Shown piece after piece: positions 21,490 through 33,587 of a stretch of DNA of 64,000 nt; position 1 is the first letter of the stretch; every line of letters starts with the position of its first letter. A model generated the notes under the pieces. The model saw only the letters and a list, made by a program, of their open reading frames with translations, made no database searches and had not been told where the DNA came from. Source of the stretch: Dryocosmus kuriphilus (lineage: Eukaryota > Arthropoda > Insecta > Hymenoptera > Cynipidae). The stretch lies in contig CM076196.1 of the NCBI GenBank assembly GCA_038277395.1, positions 92,566,236 through 92,630,235 on the forward strand, given 5' to 3'. Made by a program: the position numbers and the translations under genes.

Positions 21490-22545
21490 TTTTCCCGCCA
21501 AACTATGCGAGGTACGAAAAAATTAGTAATAAGGAAAGTTGTTTACGTAAAAAAACCTACAAATATGTGTATCATTTTTTGGTGAAAACGCACAGTTTTT
21601 GAGATATTCGTGAAATATGTCATTAAGTATTAGAAAATGCACTTTTCAGCAAAACTGTGATACATACGAAAAAATGTTCAGAAGCAAAGTTCTTTACCTC
21701 AATAAGATCTACAAATTTTCTCTACGCCATTTTTTGATACAATGCATATTTTTCGTTTTATTGGTCAACAATGTTCTTAATAAAAATCAAGAATTGCACT
21801 TTTACACCAAACTATGCAACATATGGAAAAAATGTTGAGAAGCAAAGTTGTTTATCTCAAAAAGATCTACAAATTTTTCACATACCATTTTCCGATATTC
21901 CGCATATTTTTCATTTTATTATGCAACAATATTATTAATAAAAATCGAGAATTGCATTTTCACACCAAACTATGCAACATATGAAAAAAATTTTAAGAAG
22001 CAAAGCTGTTTATATCAAAAAGATCTACAAATTTTCTACAAACGATTTTTCGATACGACGCATATTTTTCACTTTATTAGTCAACAATATTATTAATAAA
22101 AATCGAGAATTGCACTTTCACAACAAACTATGCAACATACGAAAAAAATGTTAGGTAGCAAAATTGTTTATCTGTACCATTTCTTAATACAACGCATATT
22201 TTTCGTTTTATTGGTCAACAATGATGTTCATAAAAATCAAGAATTGCACTTTCGCACCAAGCTATGTGAGATATAAAAAAATGTAAAAAAGCGGAGTTGT
22301 TTATTTAAAAAAGATCTACAGAAGTTCTTTATACTTTTTTTGTAACACATATAGTTTCTTTTTTAATCGTGAAAAATTTTATTAAATATCCAGAAGTAAA
22401 TTTTCAGTTGAAACTATGCGAGATGCGAAAAAAATGTCTAGGGGGAAAATTATTTATCTCAAAATATATTTACTTCAGACGATTTTTTCTTATAAGACTC
22501 ATACTTACTGTTTCAGCCGTGAAAAATGTTACTTAAAATTAAAAA
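21490..22545. repeat. Satellite array, 158-bp unit, about seven copies
   Basis: The anchor AGCAAAGTTGTTTATCTC and its variants occur at 21532, 21683, 21841, 21999, 22157, 22290 and 22440. The four middle units are exactly 158 bp apart, and one later unit has lost about 25 bp. Each unit has AAGATCTACAAATTTT, CGCATATTTTTC and CAAACTATGC. The edge units are the most diverged, as expected for unequal exchange. Short open frames here are by-products of the repeat. Confidence 0.85.
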
Positions 22546-23608
22546 AAAAAAATTTTTTTCGCCCAAACAGCAAAAAGAAATTTGACGTTTTGGAGTCCAG
22601 ACAGATGCGCGCTCGAGGCGCGCTCACACTTCGCGCGAAACGCGGCGCACGCTATAGAATAGAAATATATCTCCTGACATAATGGTAGAGTTTCAGATAT
22701 TATGGCCTGGAGATGTTTAAAAAATTTATTTAAAAAATGTTTATGTACAATGAGAAGAAAATTTTTCAGGATTTTTTCAGGAGACTGAAAAAATATTACG
22801 TAAAGTACTAAAATCGAAATCGAAATTGCACGGCGTTTTTATCCAATTTTCCAATCAAAAATATTAATAATATACAATATTATATTATTAATATTAATGT
22901 TATATAATATTATATTATTAATATATTATTAATACTAATAAAAAATATTCTGCCCAATGATCTACTGAATCCGACTGTATGAGGTGCTTCCGCGAATTCA
23001 TGGTCGTTATGTACACGCAAAAAAAAAACCGCATATTTTACTAAAATCCAGATAAATTCTACTGAACTTACAAGTAATTATATGTACAACAAGCCAGTTC
23101 AGTATATTTTACAAGAATAGGCCACTAAATATGACCGTCATTGATTGTAACTTCACGAATTATCCTGCCACTTTGACTGAGATTTCCTTTATCCCGATTA
23201 TTTTATGCAAAAACTGAAAAATTAAATTAAAAAGAAATAGATCTTTAAAGGTCACTTCTGTTTCAGGATATTGACCAATTTTTTACCATCTTTTTTTAAT
23301 CTTCTCGTAATAATATAATGAAGCTAATGAACGCCTATGATATTTATTAATATTTTACAAAATTTTATTTCTCTTAACCGGCTATAATCATCAAACAAAG
23401 GGAAGTTTCTGAGGGTCAGCCTTGGAACGGGCCGCATGACCAAGGTTCGGGTTACAATTCTTGCCTGACTCAGGTTGGAAAATATTCTTGTAGTCATTGG
23501 TCAAGAAAAACTTTTTTTGACGCCGAAATCTCCGCCCTTGGAGGTGTGCTTATCATACTTCTGTCTCTCTCGCATATCCAACTCAGAATTCCCAAGGGTG
23601 CCCCAGCC
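22546..23608. other. Unassigned AT-rich stretch
   Basis: A short GC-rich island at 22605-22655 contains GCGCGCTCGAGGCGCGC. 22858-22945 is an ATATTAATAAT simple repeat. 23400-23560 is moderately GC-rich and contains AAGGTTCGGGTTACAATTC, faintly like a tRNA B-box, but no tRNA fold or A-box could be supported. No gene is seen. Confidence 0.4.
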
Positions 23609-23706
23609 CTCTTAAGAATCTCAGTTCTGCTGTGCCAGGGTTGGTGCATGCATGGCACGAAACTCGACCTCTCAGCCCTGAGACCAAACAGGAACCTCAA
23701 ATACTG
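23609..23706 (+). repeat. Fragment of dispersed repeat R1 (copy D)
   Basis: TTAAGAATCTCAGTT through AGGAACCTCAAATACTGT matches the reverse complement of about 19250-19345 and, less well, 54928-55020. It joins the next duplicated block directly. Confidence 0.65.
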
Positions 23707-23714
23707 TATTTTAC

Positions 23715-24310
23715 GATCAACTGAATATTCTATATGAATGAAGCCAAGTATTAATACCAAATGTCTTTCCCATAAACAATAATTGATCCTTCTTAAATAG
23801 GTTTATAATTAAAATTACAATTAAATTAATTAGCACAATCTAAAAAGTACAACTGCATTCTTAATTCAGTCCTTGTGTGAATGCATTTCTATATCGATTT
23901 CACTTTAATTCGCAATACTATTACTTATATTCACGCACTAGTTTAACCTAATCCATAAAGTAATGAATTCACTGAGTAGGTTATCCGTACGAAGAAGCAT
24001 ATTACTCGAATTAAATCTTCAATGAGAGAAGCCACTTTTTCTCGTCATATTTTTAAAAAAATTGAGAATGGAAAAGTTTAAGGCAAGTTTTTAAATTTAG
24101 AAATAATAATGGGTTTTAAAATTCTATTTTAAAATTATTCAGTTAATTATTCTATTTACTACACTTCGCAGTTTTGAATACTTCCACAGAAAGTTTTAAA
24201 ATTAATTAATTTTGAATGTTATACATTAATGTGTGGAATCCTTTCTTTTTCAGAATTTTTGCAAGCCTCTAGGTTTGACATATTCCTTTCAAAATTATGA
24301 ATTCTTGACC
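23715..24310. repeat. Duplicated block, copy 1 (other copy 37402-38040)
   Basis: About 600 bp, nearly identical by eye to 37402-38040 (for example ATGAATGAAGCCAAGTATTA and CACGCACTAGTTTAACCTAA). It is AT-rich with no open frame of note. In both places it precedes the gag-bearing repeat R2, so it is either part of that element or part of a larger duplication. Confidence 0.8.
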
Positions 24311-24404
24311 GCTCGTTATTTACAATTGTACAGGCAGAGTTTTTTAATTTTGAAAGTTAAGATTTGAAATTATTTAATTTATGTCTCCAATTAAAAGCAA
24401 TTCA

Positions 24405-24770
24405 TTCGAGGGTTGTCTGGAAAACCACCCTACATCTGCCGGCCGCAAGGTTCCATCCACCAATCCTCTCCTAGGAGTTCAATCATCCCCTAGAGGCTTC
24501 GAATCTCGTGGTTCAGATTTTTAACAAGAAGAATTCGCGCTCTATGAAATAGCCAATCACCGGAAAGGAAGGAAGGATGTGAAGAGAAATTACGACAACG
24601 AGGCAGACCAGCGAAGTTGTGGTGTTATCGATCTATTTCTCTCACTCCCGCGGATGCAGAAATCCGTCTATCAGAGTTCCGTGCGCTACTATCTCTCTCT
24701 TGCCTGCTTTCACCGGTCAATCCCCTCTCTTTGTAATCGTTTCCGCTTGCTCGTTCCGCAGCCAGTCAGG
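24405..24770 (+). repeat. Repeat family R2, LTR-like segment, copy 1
   Basis: TTCGAGGGTTGTCTGGAAAA to the CAGCCAGTC junction matches 34005-34370 and 45047-45440. The two other copies extend further on both sides. See the 33860 and 44895 entries. Confidence 0.75.
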
Positions 24771-25250
24771 GAGTTCTTTCTACCCCTTCCAAAACCTCCC
24801 TTCAGCTTCTCCTCTACCACCCACCTCAACAAACACTTTTAGGAAGGTTCCTACTATACTTCTCCCCAAAACCACCCTCTAGTACCTTCTCGATCTTCGA
24901 TCTCTACAACCCCTTCTTGATTTTTCACAGGTACAACCCTTTCTCGATCTCCTACCTCAACAACCTCTACTCGACCGTCCACATCTAAAGCCCCTTCTCG
25001 AGCACCTACCTCAACAGCCCCCTATCCTCCTCCTTCGCGAACCCTTTTCTCATCCCGCGGCGTCACAGCTCAAATTCCATCCCTACTTAACTTAGACGTC
25101 CCTCCTCCTGACCGTATTGATCCCGACACCATCCAATTCCTCCGCGAGACGGGAGTTTTTGGCGCGTAAGTTCTGCTTTGGATGCGAAACGAAAGAGGTA
25201 ACCAAAGACTATTCCCCCAAATGCACTCTTGCCTATCCCAACCCTAACAC
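24771..25250 (+). pseudogene. gag: gag C-terminal part of the R2 element, copy 1
   Basis: Ser/Thr/Pro-rich sequence followed by a Cys-rich end. Better preserved at 38240-38925, to which it is closely related. Here the first zinc knuckle has been lost by deletion (GGGAGTTTTTGGCGCG joins directly to the second), while FCFGCETKEVTKDYSPKC-like coding remains. Such zinc knuckles bind RNA in retroelement Gag. Broken by frameshifts. Confidence 0.55.
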
Positions 25251-25884
25251 ATGACCGCCTTTTTTTATCTCTCTCTCCTAATTTTGGTCTAATTTTTTTA
25301 TATTTTCGTAAGGCGCATATTCATTTTTCTTTTTTTTTTTTGCTTTTAATTTTATTTTAGAATTTTCTTTAATTCATTCAGTCAAGGAGTTCCGAATTTA
25401 ATTTTCTTTCATAATATTCCGTTAAAGTTTGGCTGATCACGGGGATTTTGATCTTGCGTTGAATTTTAGTTTTATGTTTCGTTCTATTTTAGTCTGTTTT
25501 ATCGTCTCCTGCCTGGTTTGCGACCTGTTCGGTCTCCCGTAACGGGAGAGGAGTTGTGATGTTGCAGTTTTGTACTATCACAATAATTCTATTAAAGTCT
25601 AAATTCCAAAGAAATAGTCTCACGCTTTCGATACCTCCGGTAAATTTGGCTCTCCATAACGTCATTGTATATTGTCTTAAGTTACGATAAGTGAATTTGG
25701 TCCACTTTAATTTTCTTGTACACAGATTTAGCGTGAGGATTTTTGCGGTCTTGAGTGGGAAACTCAATGAGTCTTTCATCTCGTGGCGTCAACGATTAGG
25801 ATTCGCTGTAACCTCCTTTTTTAAGCGATGCTTCTACAGTCCAGAGGCCCTTTTTACACTTTCTTCAGGTTGGCCCTAGTTCTC
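25251..25884 (+). repeat. R2 element 3' region, left part, interrupted by a Gypsy insertion
   Basis: Matches 38926-39544 along its length (TTTGGCTGATCACGGGGATT, TCGTGGCGTCAACGATTAGG). It is cut at TTCTC, where the Gypsy element begins. The continuation is 33592-33778 on the far side. The uninterrupted copy at 39537-39560 shows the empty site. Confidence 0.85.
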
Positions 25885-26298
25885 TATAACGCGGACGTTA
25901 CCGGGTGGGTGATGGGGACCGGGCCGGAAATTTACGACGGTTCCTGACCGGGCAGTCGCTTGCTGGTTCTCGCCACCTGCCCGATAGATCAGTCTTGTTA
26001 TAAGGTCCTCGGCAGCAGGGAGTCTTCAGTATTCTTAGTCCAGCACGTATGAGGGTCACTCTAATCAGTCTTCCTTGAACATTGCATTCGGAATCACGAT
26101 CGTAACAGTATTCAAATTGACGCCGCCCAGAAACGAAATTATACAGACCGACGTGTGAGATTGATCTTTTATAAGTCAATATATCATTTTTTGTAGCAAT
26201 CCGATTTGTTTTATTGTATTTCCCCAGTCTTGGCGTTCCACCTACTTCCCCCCCCCCCCCCCCCCCCCCCCCCCCTGGTGAGATCCTCTTGCACTACA
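25885..26298 (+). repeat. 5' LTR of the nested Gypsy element
   Basis: It starts TATAACGCGG (TG in the 3' copy) and ends ACTACA. It contains a 28-C run at 26248-26275 that is only a few bases in the 3' LTR, so it is an expansion here. The following bases (CCTAGTGTCCAACCAGAAAG) are in the position of a primer site, but the leading TGG is altered and I cannot name the tRNA. Confidence 0.85.
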
Positions 26299-27420
26299 CC
26301 TAGTGTCCAACCAGAAAGAACCTAAAAATCTCAAATTTCTTCCTGCTTATCTCGCCAAGATTAGAGGACATAAATCCGACACACACACACTCACTCCATA
26401 GCCCGACATCTGACTCCAAATTTGCATGCCACATATCTCTCGCTTATGCCATTAAATATTGAAGTTGTGATATATGTATATGATACTTATTGTGATGATG
26501 TTTCCGACAAATTTGTGATGATTTTGATAAAGATTTTTGTGCCTATTATGTTTTTTGATGCTGTTTGGGTGATATTTGTGAAACTTTTTATGCTATTTTG
26601 TGATTCTCTGATTTGCGCCATACCATTTTCGAAAGTAAAAAGTGAACCAATCTGTAGGATATATATTTCCCAGGCCTCAAAATTCTGAGAATCGCAAATG
26701 AAATCGAATATTTACCGGGGAAAAATTGAGGAAAATGCCGAGCAGATACGAAAAAAGAAGCAAAATCGGAAATTTATTAAAGCTGAAAGGTTACCAACGG
26801 TAGAATTTTTGAAAGTAAAAGTGTTACGGGAAAAATGAGCATATTTTCTCGTCAAGAATAATCAAGTTTATAATAGTGTTTTGAAACAGAATATTATTTC
26901 GGAAGCAATGCGGAAATGAAAATAATTTCAAACGCCACATTATAAGTGCCAACTGTTGCGCGTCGCAGGGTAACTGGGCGAGCAGCAGGACGTGCAAAGC
27001 GTCTCGAGTACTGAGCATTCAGGGGTCACGCGATGTAAATAGGAAACAAAGCAGCGTAGAGAGAAAATAGCAAAATTTCTAAATCAAAATTAATTGCTTT
27101 TATAATTGAAAATTTCAAAGTGAACTTTCGTAAGAATGAGGAAACCTTAAAGGAAAAATAGTATACAGGTTCAAGGCAGTAAGCTAAATCGGGACTATAC
27201 AAGGTGTTCAATTATACAGGACAGCAGATTGGAAAATATATATGTATATATAGCGTCCAGTAATTAAATGCACTTCATACACACTGTAGGGTAGTATCAA
27301 TGGTTGTACAGCCCAAGCAACCGCGGATACTATAAAGGGGATTAATTAATCAAAGTTCTAAAAGTAAAATAGAAATTGACGCAGTTAATATCAGGAAAAA
27401 TTAAGACATTAAACATAAAA
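26299..27420. other. Leader of the nested Gypsy element
   Basis: About 1.1 kb between LTR and gag ATG. It includes CACACACAC near 26382 and AT-rich sequence. Frames at 26422-26688 and 26824-27211 have no retroelement signature and are probably chance. Confidence 0.5.
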
Positions 27421-29080
27421 ATGTACAAACAAACTAGTATCGAAACCGACCAAGACAGCCTGGACCTAAAGGGCGCAGCGGCGCAACCAGTGCAGAAAAA
27501 TACTGGAACAATACCGAAAGCCTTTAACCAATCTGTGGGACGAGGTAAAAGTTTCTTTAAAAATAATACCGAAGTTCCACGGATCCCGAACACACAAAAA
27601 ACAAGTATAGTTCACCCACATGAGTCACTAGCCTGGGAAAATACAGGCGCACCGACGTTAAATTTTCCCCGACAACAAACAAGTCTAACTGATCGTGAGA
27701 ATTTAAAGGTAATTAACGACAGAACTTTTGAAATTGACTCCCTCTTGAATGACAATACTCAATTTTTCTTGGAAACCGACGAACTCTTGGACAGAGCGGA
27801 ATATAATGGATTCATGGATAAGTAAAGGGAAATATTTTTCAGATACAAAGCGGAAAGGTCAAAAGCCATGGAACAGAATTTAAACGCACAGGCAAATAGA
27901 TCGTTCGATAAGGAATCGGTTATTAGGGAAAAATCACAAAATGTACCCAGGAATAAAAGAAACGAATCGCGAAGTAGACAGTCGGTACAGTTTAACCTTG
28001 AGGAAAGGCTAAAAGAACCAATTAGTAATTTGAAAAATAAATTTATAAATAACAGAAGCCAAACAGAAACTAATTGTAAATTACTGACTCAGACTCTAGC
28101 GACAATCAGGTGGACAATTTAATTAATGACCGAAACAGAAATCGTAGAATGTAGACAACAAGAGAAAGGTCGAATAGACAGTCGCGAAGCTACAGAGAGA
28201 ATTTGAAAAGCGATTACGAATCCGAAACCAGAAACAACGAAAAGATCCAAACAAACTTTTTTTCCACTTGGAATGGTACAAAACGCCATTCCAAATTATT
28301 TAAAACCGGCTGGTAGAAATTAGGGACAATAAAGAGGATAGTCCAGCTAGTTTTCTCGAAGATATAAAACGGTTTAAACGGGGTTATAAAATAGACAATT
28401 GCGACGTCCTGAAAAACCTAGACGTAATTTTAATTGACGACGCTCGCGATTGATGCAACAGCAATAGGGACTTTTTGAGGAATTTGCGGGATTTTATTGA
28501 AGATATTAAAAGCGCGTATTTAGACGAAAAATTCGTGGAGAAATTCAAGCAAAAAATCAAATTTTGCAATCAAAAAAGGGCACAAGACATCTATTCATAT
28601 TTAACGGAAATTAGGAAAATGTACATAAAAGGGAACGACTTCCAAACATTCGAAGAATTGGAGGATTTGGGAAAGGAGTGGGGGACAGAGCTAGCGAAGT
28701 CGAAAATTAGGGGCAAGATATTACAGATTACGGAACCTAAGTTGGAGGACAGAAATGAGCAAAAGAAAAGCGGCGATAAGGGACTACCAGAATAACAATT
28801 GCCAAAAATCAAGTAGCGAGAAGAAGAACCAAAATTCGAAAAGGAACACGAATAGGTAGAATAGCCAAGGCAATAACTCGAAAAAGGCGGGCAATGTTGA
28901 AAACACAAGCGACACCAATTGCTTTTATCGCAAAATGCAGGGCCATTTCAAACGAGAATGCCCATACTATTTGTATAACCAGGGAAACTGCCAGGGCAGT
29001 TTTACTGGAAGCAGTATTACCGGAGCGCCAGAAAGCCTAAGTTCGGATAAAGATGAAGCGACGGAAACACGCCTCCATTT
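27421..29080 (+). pseudogene. gag: gag of the nested Gypsy element, broken
   Basis: ATG at 27421 (MYKQTSIETDQDSLDLKG) opens a 135-codon hydrophilic N-terminal part. Further pieces are 27868-28122 and 28475-28795; the latter is capsid-like (NLRDFIEDIKSAYLDEKFVE). A zinc knuckle at 28920-28970 reads CFYRKMQGHFKRECPY, where the usual second Cys is replaced by R-K, so only part of the C-x2-C-x4-H-x4-C pattern remains. Stops separate the pieces. Confidence 0.7.
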
Positions 29081-29945
29081 AATGACCAAATTCGAATATA
29101 ACATACATATAATTTTGGTAGACACAGGTTCATCACATTCATACATGCCAAAACTAATTTCAGGAGGAATATTAGGCACAGATATGCTGAAAACCTTACG
29201 AATGACTCTGGACTATGACTGAGAGACCTTGCGGTTACCAGGGAACTCACCCACGCGCTATCCAATAGAAGCGCAACCCAAGTAGTTACCCCTTCCAATC
29301 ACAGAAGACTCACTCAAAACCAAAACAAAACCTGAAGCTACGAAAAAGGATAACAAGGATAAAAAGGATAACAGGGATAACAAGGACAAGAAGGATAATA
29401 AGGATAAGAAGGATAATAAGGATAAGAAGGATAATAAGGATACAAAGGATAATAAGAGTAGGATAAATGTAAATAGTAGAAATAAGTTAGATTTAAGGAA
29501 AGAAAACATAAGCGAAAAATTCAAGCTGAAATTCGGAGGAAAAATCAATTTAAAAAGCGACAGGGAACGTGACAGAACAAAACTCAAGACAGAAAATAGC
29601 AAAATCCCCGCAGTAGCTAATAATCTGCTCATCCCAAAGAACATAAAATAAAAAAATTCCTGTAACAAATCCTAACGAGGATATCCCTAATTTAATGAAC
29701 ATCCCCACAAGGAACAAATTTCAACCATTAGAAGACATCCTACCCAAGAGAACAGCGACGACTCAGACACCCAAAACTCAATTAGATTAGGAAAGCAAAG
29801 GAGTAAGAAAGTCAACAAAAAGGATAAGAATAAGCATCGGATTAGGAAAAACGGCAGTAATCTTAATAAAGATAATAAGGTCGCTGAATTTAAAAACAAT
29901 AAAGCAATGGAAAAAAGTAGCGAAATGGTAGACAGGAATAATTGA
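29081..29945 (+). pseudogene. pol: Protease domain and Lys/Asp-rich linker of pol
   Basis: IHIILVDTGSSHSYMPKLIS at 29101-29160 has a D-T-G active site. GGILGTDMLKTLRM is the conserved closing block; the middle of the domain is deleted. Then 29340-29480 is a minisatellite of GGATAA(C/T/G)AA units coding Lys-Asp-Asn/Lys repeats. Similar KDKK stretches recur at 29815-29880. The linker is unusually long and low in complexity for a Gypsy Pol. Confidence 0.65.
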
Positions 29946-29999
29946 AACCAATGGTTTAATTTTTTAAAAATAGGTCAATTTTATTAAACGGTGTTTTAG

Positions 30000-30930
30000 A
30001 CTATCCAGGGAAAATTGAAAAACATGAGAATTATCTTTCGGAGATTTGCGAAGGTATTGTTTAGTTAAGCGATGACCAACAAGCTCAGCTAGAAAAATAA
30101 TTATACGAGAAGATTAAAATTTATCAGGGGAAAGAACATAGGGCAACCGATTTACCAGAACACAAAATTGATGTCCAGGGACACGAGACAATAAAACAGC
30201 GCTATTACATGTAAGCCCCAAAATTAAACAGGAAATATTCAAAGAAGTGGACAAAATGTTAGAACAGGGAATTATAAGACATTCTCATTTAGATTCCGAT
30301 ACTACTCATGACCGAAATCCTAGACACACTTAGAGCGGCAAAATATATTTAGAAAATTGATTTAAAAAAGGCATATTTACAAATCCCTTTGGAAGAAATT
30401 TCAAGACCGATTAGAGCATTCACAGTACACGTTAAGGGCATGTTTGAATTTAGCAGAATGACATTTGATCTAACAAATGCACCAACCATTTTCCAAAGGC
30501 TTATGGATAAAATAATCAATACAGACCTAAAGCCAAACGTTTTTTGTTATTTAGACGACATAATAGTTACAGAAAATTTTAAGGATCATTTAAAGTATTT
30601 GAATATAGTTTTAAATAAATTGAATAAGGCAAATTTAACGTTCAGTCCATATAAATGCAAATTTGGCTGCTCAGAAATAAGGTGCTTTTGTTTTAAGGTT
30701 AATGAAAAAGGGCTCCAGGTTGTCGAGGATAAAATCAACGAATCCTAAACTTTCCGAAACCGGAAAATGTCAAACAAATACGGCGTATTATAGGTATGAC
30801 TAGCTGGTATAAGAAATTCATACCAAACTTTTCGGAAATTATGGAACCCCTAAATAAATTTCTTAAAAGGAGACAAGCAAGGGAGTGGGGACAAAACAGG
30901 GTGAAGCATTCCAAGAAATTAAGGATCTCT
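30000..30930 (+). pseudogene. pol: Reverse transcriptase domain of pol, YLDD kept
   Basis: Motif A reads KIDLKKAYLQIPLEE (30354-30400). TFDLTNAPTIFQRLMDKI follows and the catalytic box CYLDDIIVTENF is intact at 30547-30582. IRRIIGMTSWYKKFIPNFSEI marks the connection. There are stops before motif A (TAG at 30350-30352), near 30747 and elsewhere. This is the best-preserved RT active site among the window's LTR elements. Confidence 0.82.
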
Positions 30931-31480
30931 TAACAACAGCACCAATTTGAACTTGCCCAAATTTTCACCCAACCCTTCCAGCTAGAAAAGGACGCGAGTA
31001 ATATAGGATTAGGAGCCGTACTTACTCAAACTATAGAAGGAAAGAATTATGTGATTGCATACGCGAGTAGAGCCCTTAGCGACGCGGAAACCCCATACTT
31101 GGCCTCAGAAAAAGAGTGCTTAGCCGTGGTTTGGGCAATCAGGAAATTTAGACCGTACCTCGAAGGATATATCTTCAAGGTTATAATGGACCATCTCGCG
31201 TTAAAATGGCTCCACAATCTCAAAAACCCCACTGGCAGATTAGCCAGATGGGCGATGGAGCTATTCGAATACGACTAAGAGGTAATTTATAGAAAGGGTA
31301 GTTCAAATGTAGTGCCAGACGCTCTGTCAAGATCGGATGAAACGGCAAACGAGGTCGCCTTCGCGTTATCGTGTAATACGGAAGAACCAAAAGCGAACTT
31401 AGGCGACCATACAGATGACTGGTATTCAGCTAAGATGAGACAAGTCAAAAAGGAACCAGAAGAAAACGAAAAATGACGAT
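30931..31480 (+). pseudogene. pol: RNase H domain of pol
   Basis: LEKDASNIGLGAVLTQTIEG (30982-31041), IAYASRALSDAETPYLASEK and ECLAVVWAIRKF with the conserved Glu, then IMDHLALKWLHNLKNPTGRL with the third acidic residue. The 75-codon frame 31051-31278 is uninterrupted. The domain end VPDALSRSDETANE follows after a stop at 31276-31278. Confidence 0.82.
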
Positions 31481-31499
31481 TTCGAGACTCTCAACACTA

Positions 31500-32630
31500 T
31501 TTTCACAGGACTGACCCATTGAAATCGACTCTATTACCAGAATCTTCTCATGGAACCTCCTCGTACCAAAAAAATTACGAAATTAGGTTCTTAAAGAAAA
31601 CCACGACAGCACACAGGCGGAAAATTTAGGTTCCAAGAAAGCGCACGCGAGAATTTCGGACTACTACTTCTGACCAGGGATTTATTCGGAAATAATCAAT
31701 TACGTAAAAAACTGTACGGAACGTCATAGTATGAAACCGAGTTACCAGATTAAAATAGGGCCAATAGGAAAGAGAATAATAGAAGAACCGTGGACCATGA
31801 TTGCTACAGATATCATGGGACCACTACCAACATCAAAGAAGGGTAAAAATCAGTATATATTAGTTTTCGTGGATATTTTCACAAAATGGGTGGAAATTAT
31901 CCCAATTAGAAAAGCAAACGGAACTAGGTACAATAGGGCTGGAATTTCATAAACGTGTCATCCTTTTGGGAAACACCGCGGATGCTCCATACGGATAAAG
32001 GCACGGAGTTTGTAAATAAAATCATACGCGAGCTGATGAAAAAATTCGGAATTCATCACTCGAAAACACCAAAGTATTACCCTCAAGCTAATCCCACAGA
32101 TAGGTACAATATGACGATCAAGCACATTAAAGCGTACCTCGACAAAGATCACTCAGTTTGGGACGAACACATAGAGGATTTACAATTTGCTATAAATATA
32201 AGCAAAAATTCTACGACACAATTCACCCCAGCATTCTTAAATCTGGTTCGCGAATTAGAGCCAATCCAATCCCCAAAAGGAGACCTAGAAGGAGATACGG
32301 AAATAGAATTTCAAAGTGTAGACAATTGGACTGGCAGGTTTACAAGATTATAGATAATAAAGGAGAAAGTCCAACCGAATTTGGATGAAGCTAACGAGAA
32401 ACAAGCTTCAAGGCATAATTTAAGGAGAAGAGAAACCGAATATAAAAAGGGAGGCAGGGTGCCAAAAAGGGTAAAAAAAACTGTCAAATAAAGCAGATAA
32501 GATGACAGGGAAACTGTTCGACCAATACGAAGGTCCATTTACTATTAAACGGAAAATTTCCCCTACAATTTATGAGTTGAAGAACCTCAAAGGAAAAAAC
32601 ACTGGGGAATTCAATATCATCGATTTATAA
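31500..32630 (+). pseudogene. pol: Integrase domain of pol, catalytic Glu changed
   Basis: The core has TMIATDIMGPLPTSKKGKNQ (first Asp), HTDKGTEFVNKI (second Asp) and NPTDRYNMTIKHIKAYL, where the usual catalytic Glu of the VER/TER block is Asp. Two frames, 31731-31952 and 31955-32353, carry most of it. The C-terminal domain GPFTIKRKISPTIYELKNLK ends at a stop at 32628-32630. The zinc-binding end is eroded. Confidence 0.8.
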
Positions 32631-33177
32631 TTAGAAAATTAAGATTGTTGTTGTAAGGTATAGGTAATAGGATTTAAATTTATCTAAGCAAGATCACAGG
32701 CATTAAGGAAAGGCACACGACAATTACAGGATAATGATTTTAAAAATGGAGATTGGCAACGGGCAGGGGATACGTGTTCATGTAACTTTGACATACTCCG
32801 AAATCCAATACAAAAAGACAACTCCAGACAAAAATGCGGAACTCCAAAACAAAAAGGCAACTCCATACAAAAGATCTAGACTCAAAAAAGCAAGACAAAA
32901 CTCCGGGGCAGGTTTGGGACAGGGATAATTTCTTTCTTTTTCAAGAGCAAGGGAGAAAGCAGAGGATGCCAGGCTTTCGGCTGACTTCGGAGAAGGAAAG
33001 CGAGAGGGAAGGAGAGAAGCATCGGGACGAGGGAAACAACCGAATTGGGGGACCTCTTCAGAATGAAGAAAACACTAATTTAGGTATGTATTCTTGTGTT
33101 ATTTATAAGGATAGTTAAGGTATTTTAATTTTGAACCGCTCCAGGTATATAACCGAATCCCGATTGAGGGTGGGGGG
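32631..33177. other. Post-pol region and polypurine tract of the nested Gypsy
   Basis: No env domain is recognised. Two short frames (32734-32928, 32834-33118) are Lys/Gln-rich and unremarkable. Three near copies of ACTCCA(G/A)ACAAAAA-type sequence occur at 32820-32870. GGGTGGGGGG at 33168-33177 is the polypurine tract. Confidence 0.5.
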
Positions 33178-33587
33178 TGTAACGCGGACGTTTCTGTGTG
33201 GCTGATGGGGACCACGCCGAGCCCCTCCGGAAACTTGCGACGCTTCAAGACCGGGCAGTCACTTGCTGCTTCTCGTCAGCAGCCCGATAGCTCAGTCTTG
33301 TTGCAAGCTCCTTGGGAGCAGGGAGTCTCGTCAGTAGTCTTAGTCCAGGCACGTATGAGAGTTACTCTCATCAGTCTTTTCCTGACCACTGCATTGGGAA
33401 TCACGATCGTAACAGTATTCAAATTGACCCCGCCCAGAAACTGGAATTATACGGACCGGCCTGAGAGACTGATCTTTTGTAAGTCTATATACCATTTTTT
33501 GTAAAAATTCCATTTGTTTTATTGTGTTTCCTTAATCTTGGTGTCCACCTAATTTTCCCCTCCCTGGTGAGATCCTCTTGCTCCACA
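33178..33587 (+). repeat. 3' LTR of the nested Gypsy element
   Basis: It starts TGTAACGCGGACG and ends CTCCACA, followed by the TCTC target duplication. Comparison with the 5' LTR shows scattered changes and the short C run here. Confidence 0.87.

Larger units (their letters stand above)
25885..33587 (+). mobile_element. Gypsy LTR retrotransposon nested in R2, decayed
   Basis: 7,703 bp with LTRs of 414 and 410 bp, gag, protease, RT, RNase H and integrase, a G-rich polypurine tract and a 4-bp target duplication TCTC (25881-25884, 33588-33591). The empty site at 39552 confirms the duplication. The LTRs differ at many positions. No env is visible after pol. All genes are interrupted. Confidence 0.87.

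Noticed and set aside
21617..22154. Repeated 60-82-codon frames
   Set aside because: They recur with the 158-bp satellite period and in changing frames, so they are products of the repeat and not genes.
23400..23470. tRNA-like B-box (AAGGTTCGGGTTACAATTC)
   Set aside because: No A-box at the right distance and no cloverleaf could be drawn; too weak for a tRNA or SINE call.
24579..24882. Paired overlapping frames repeated at 34180-34447
   Set aside because: They occur in the LTR-like R2 segment in all copies and share no coding signature.
29017..29668. Hydrophobic minus-strand frames opposite the Gypsy pol linker
   Set aside because: Mirror of the Lys/Asp repeat on the plus strand; Leu/Ser-rich by composition only.
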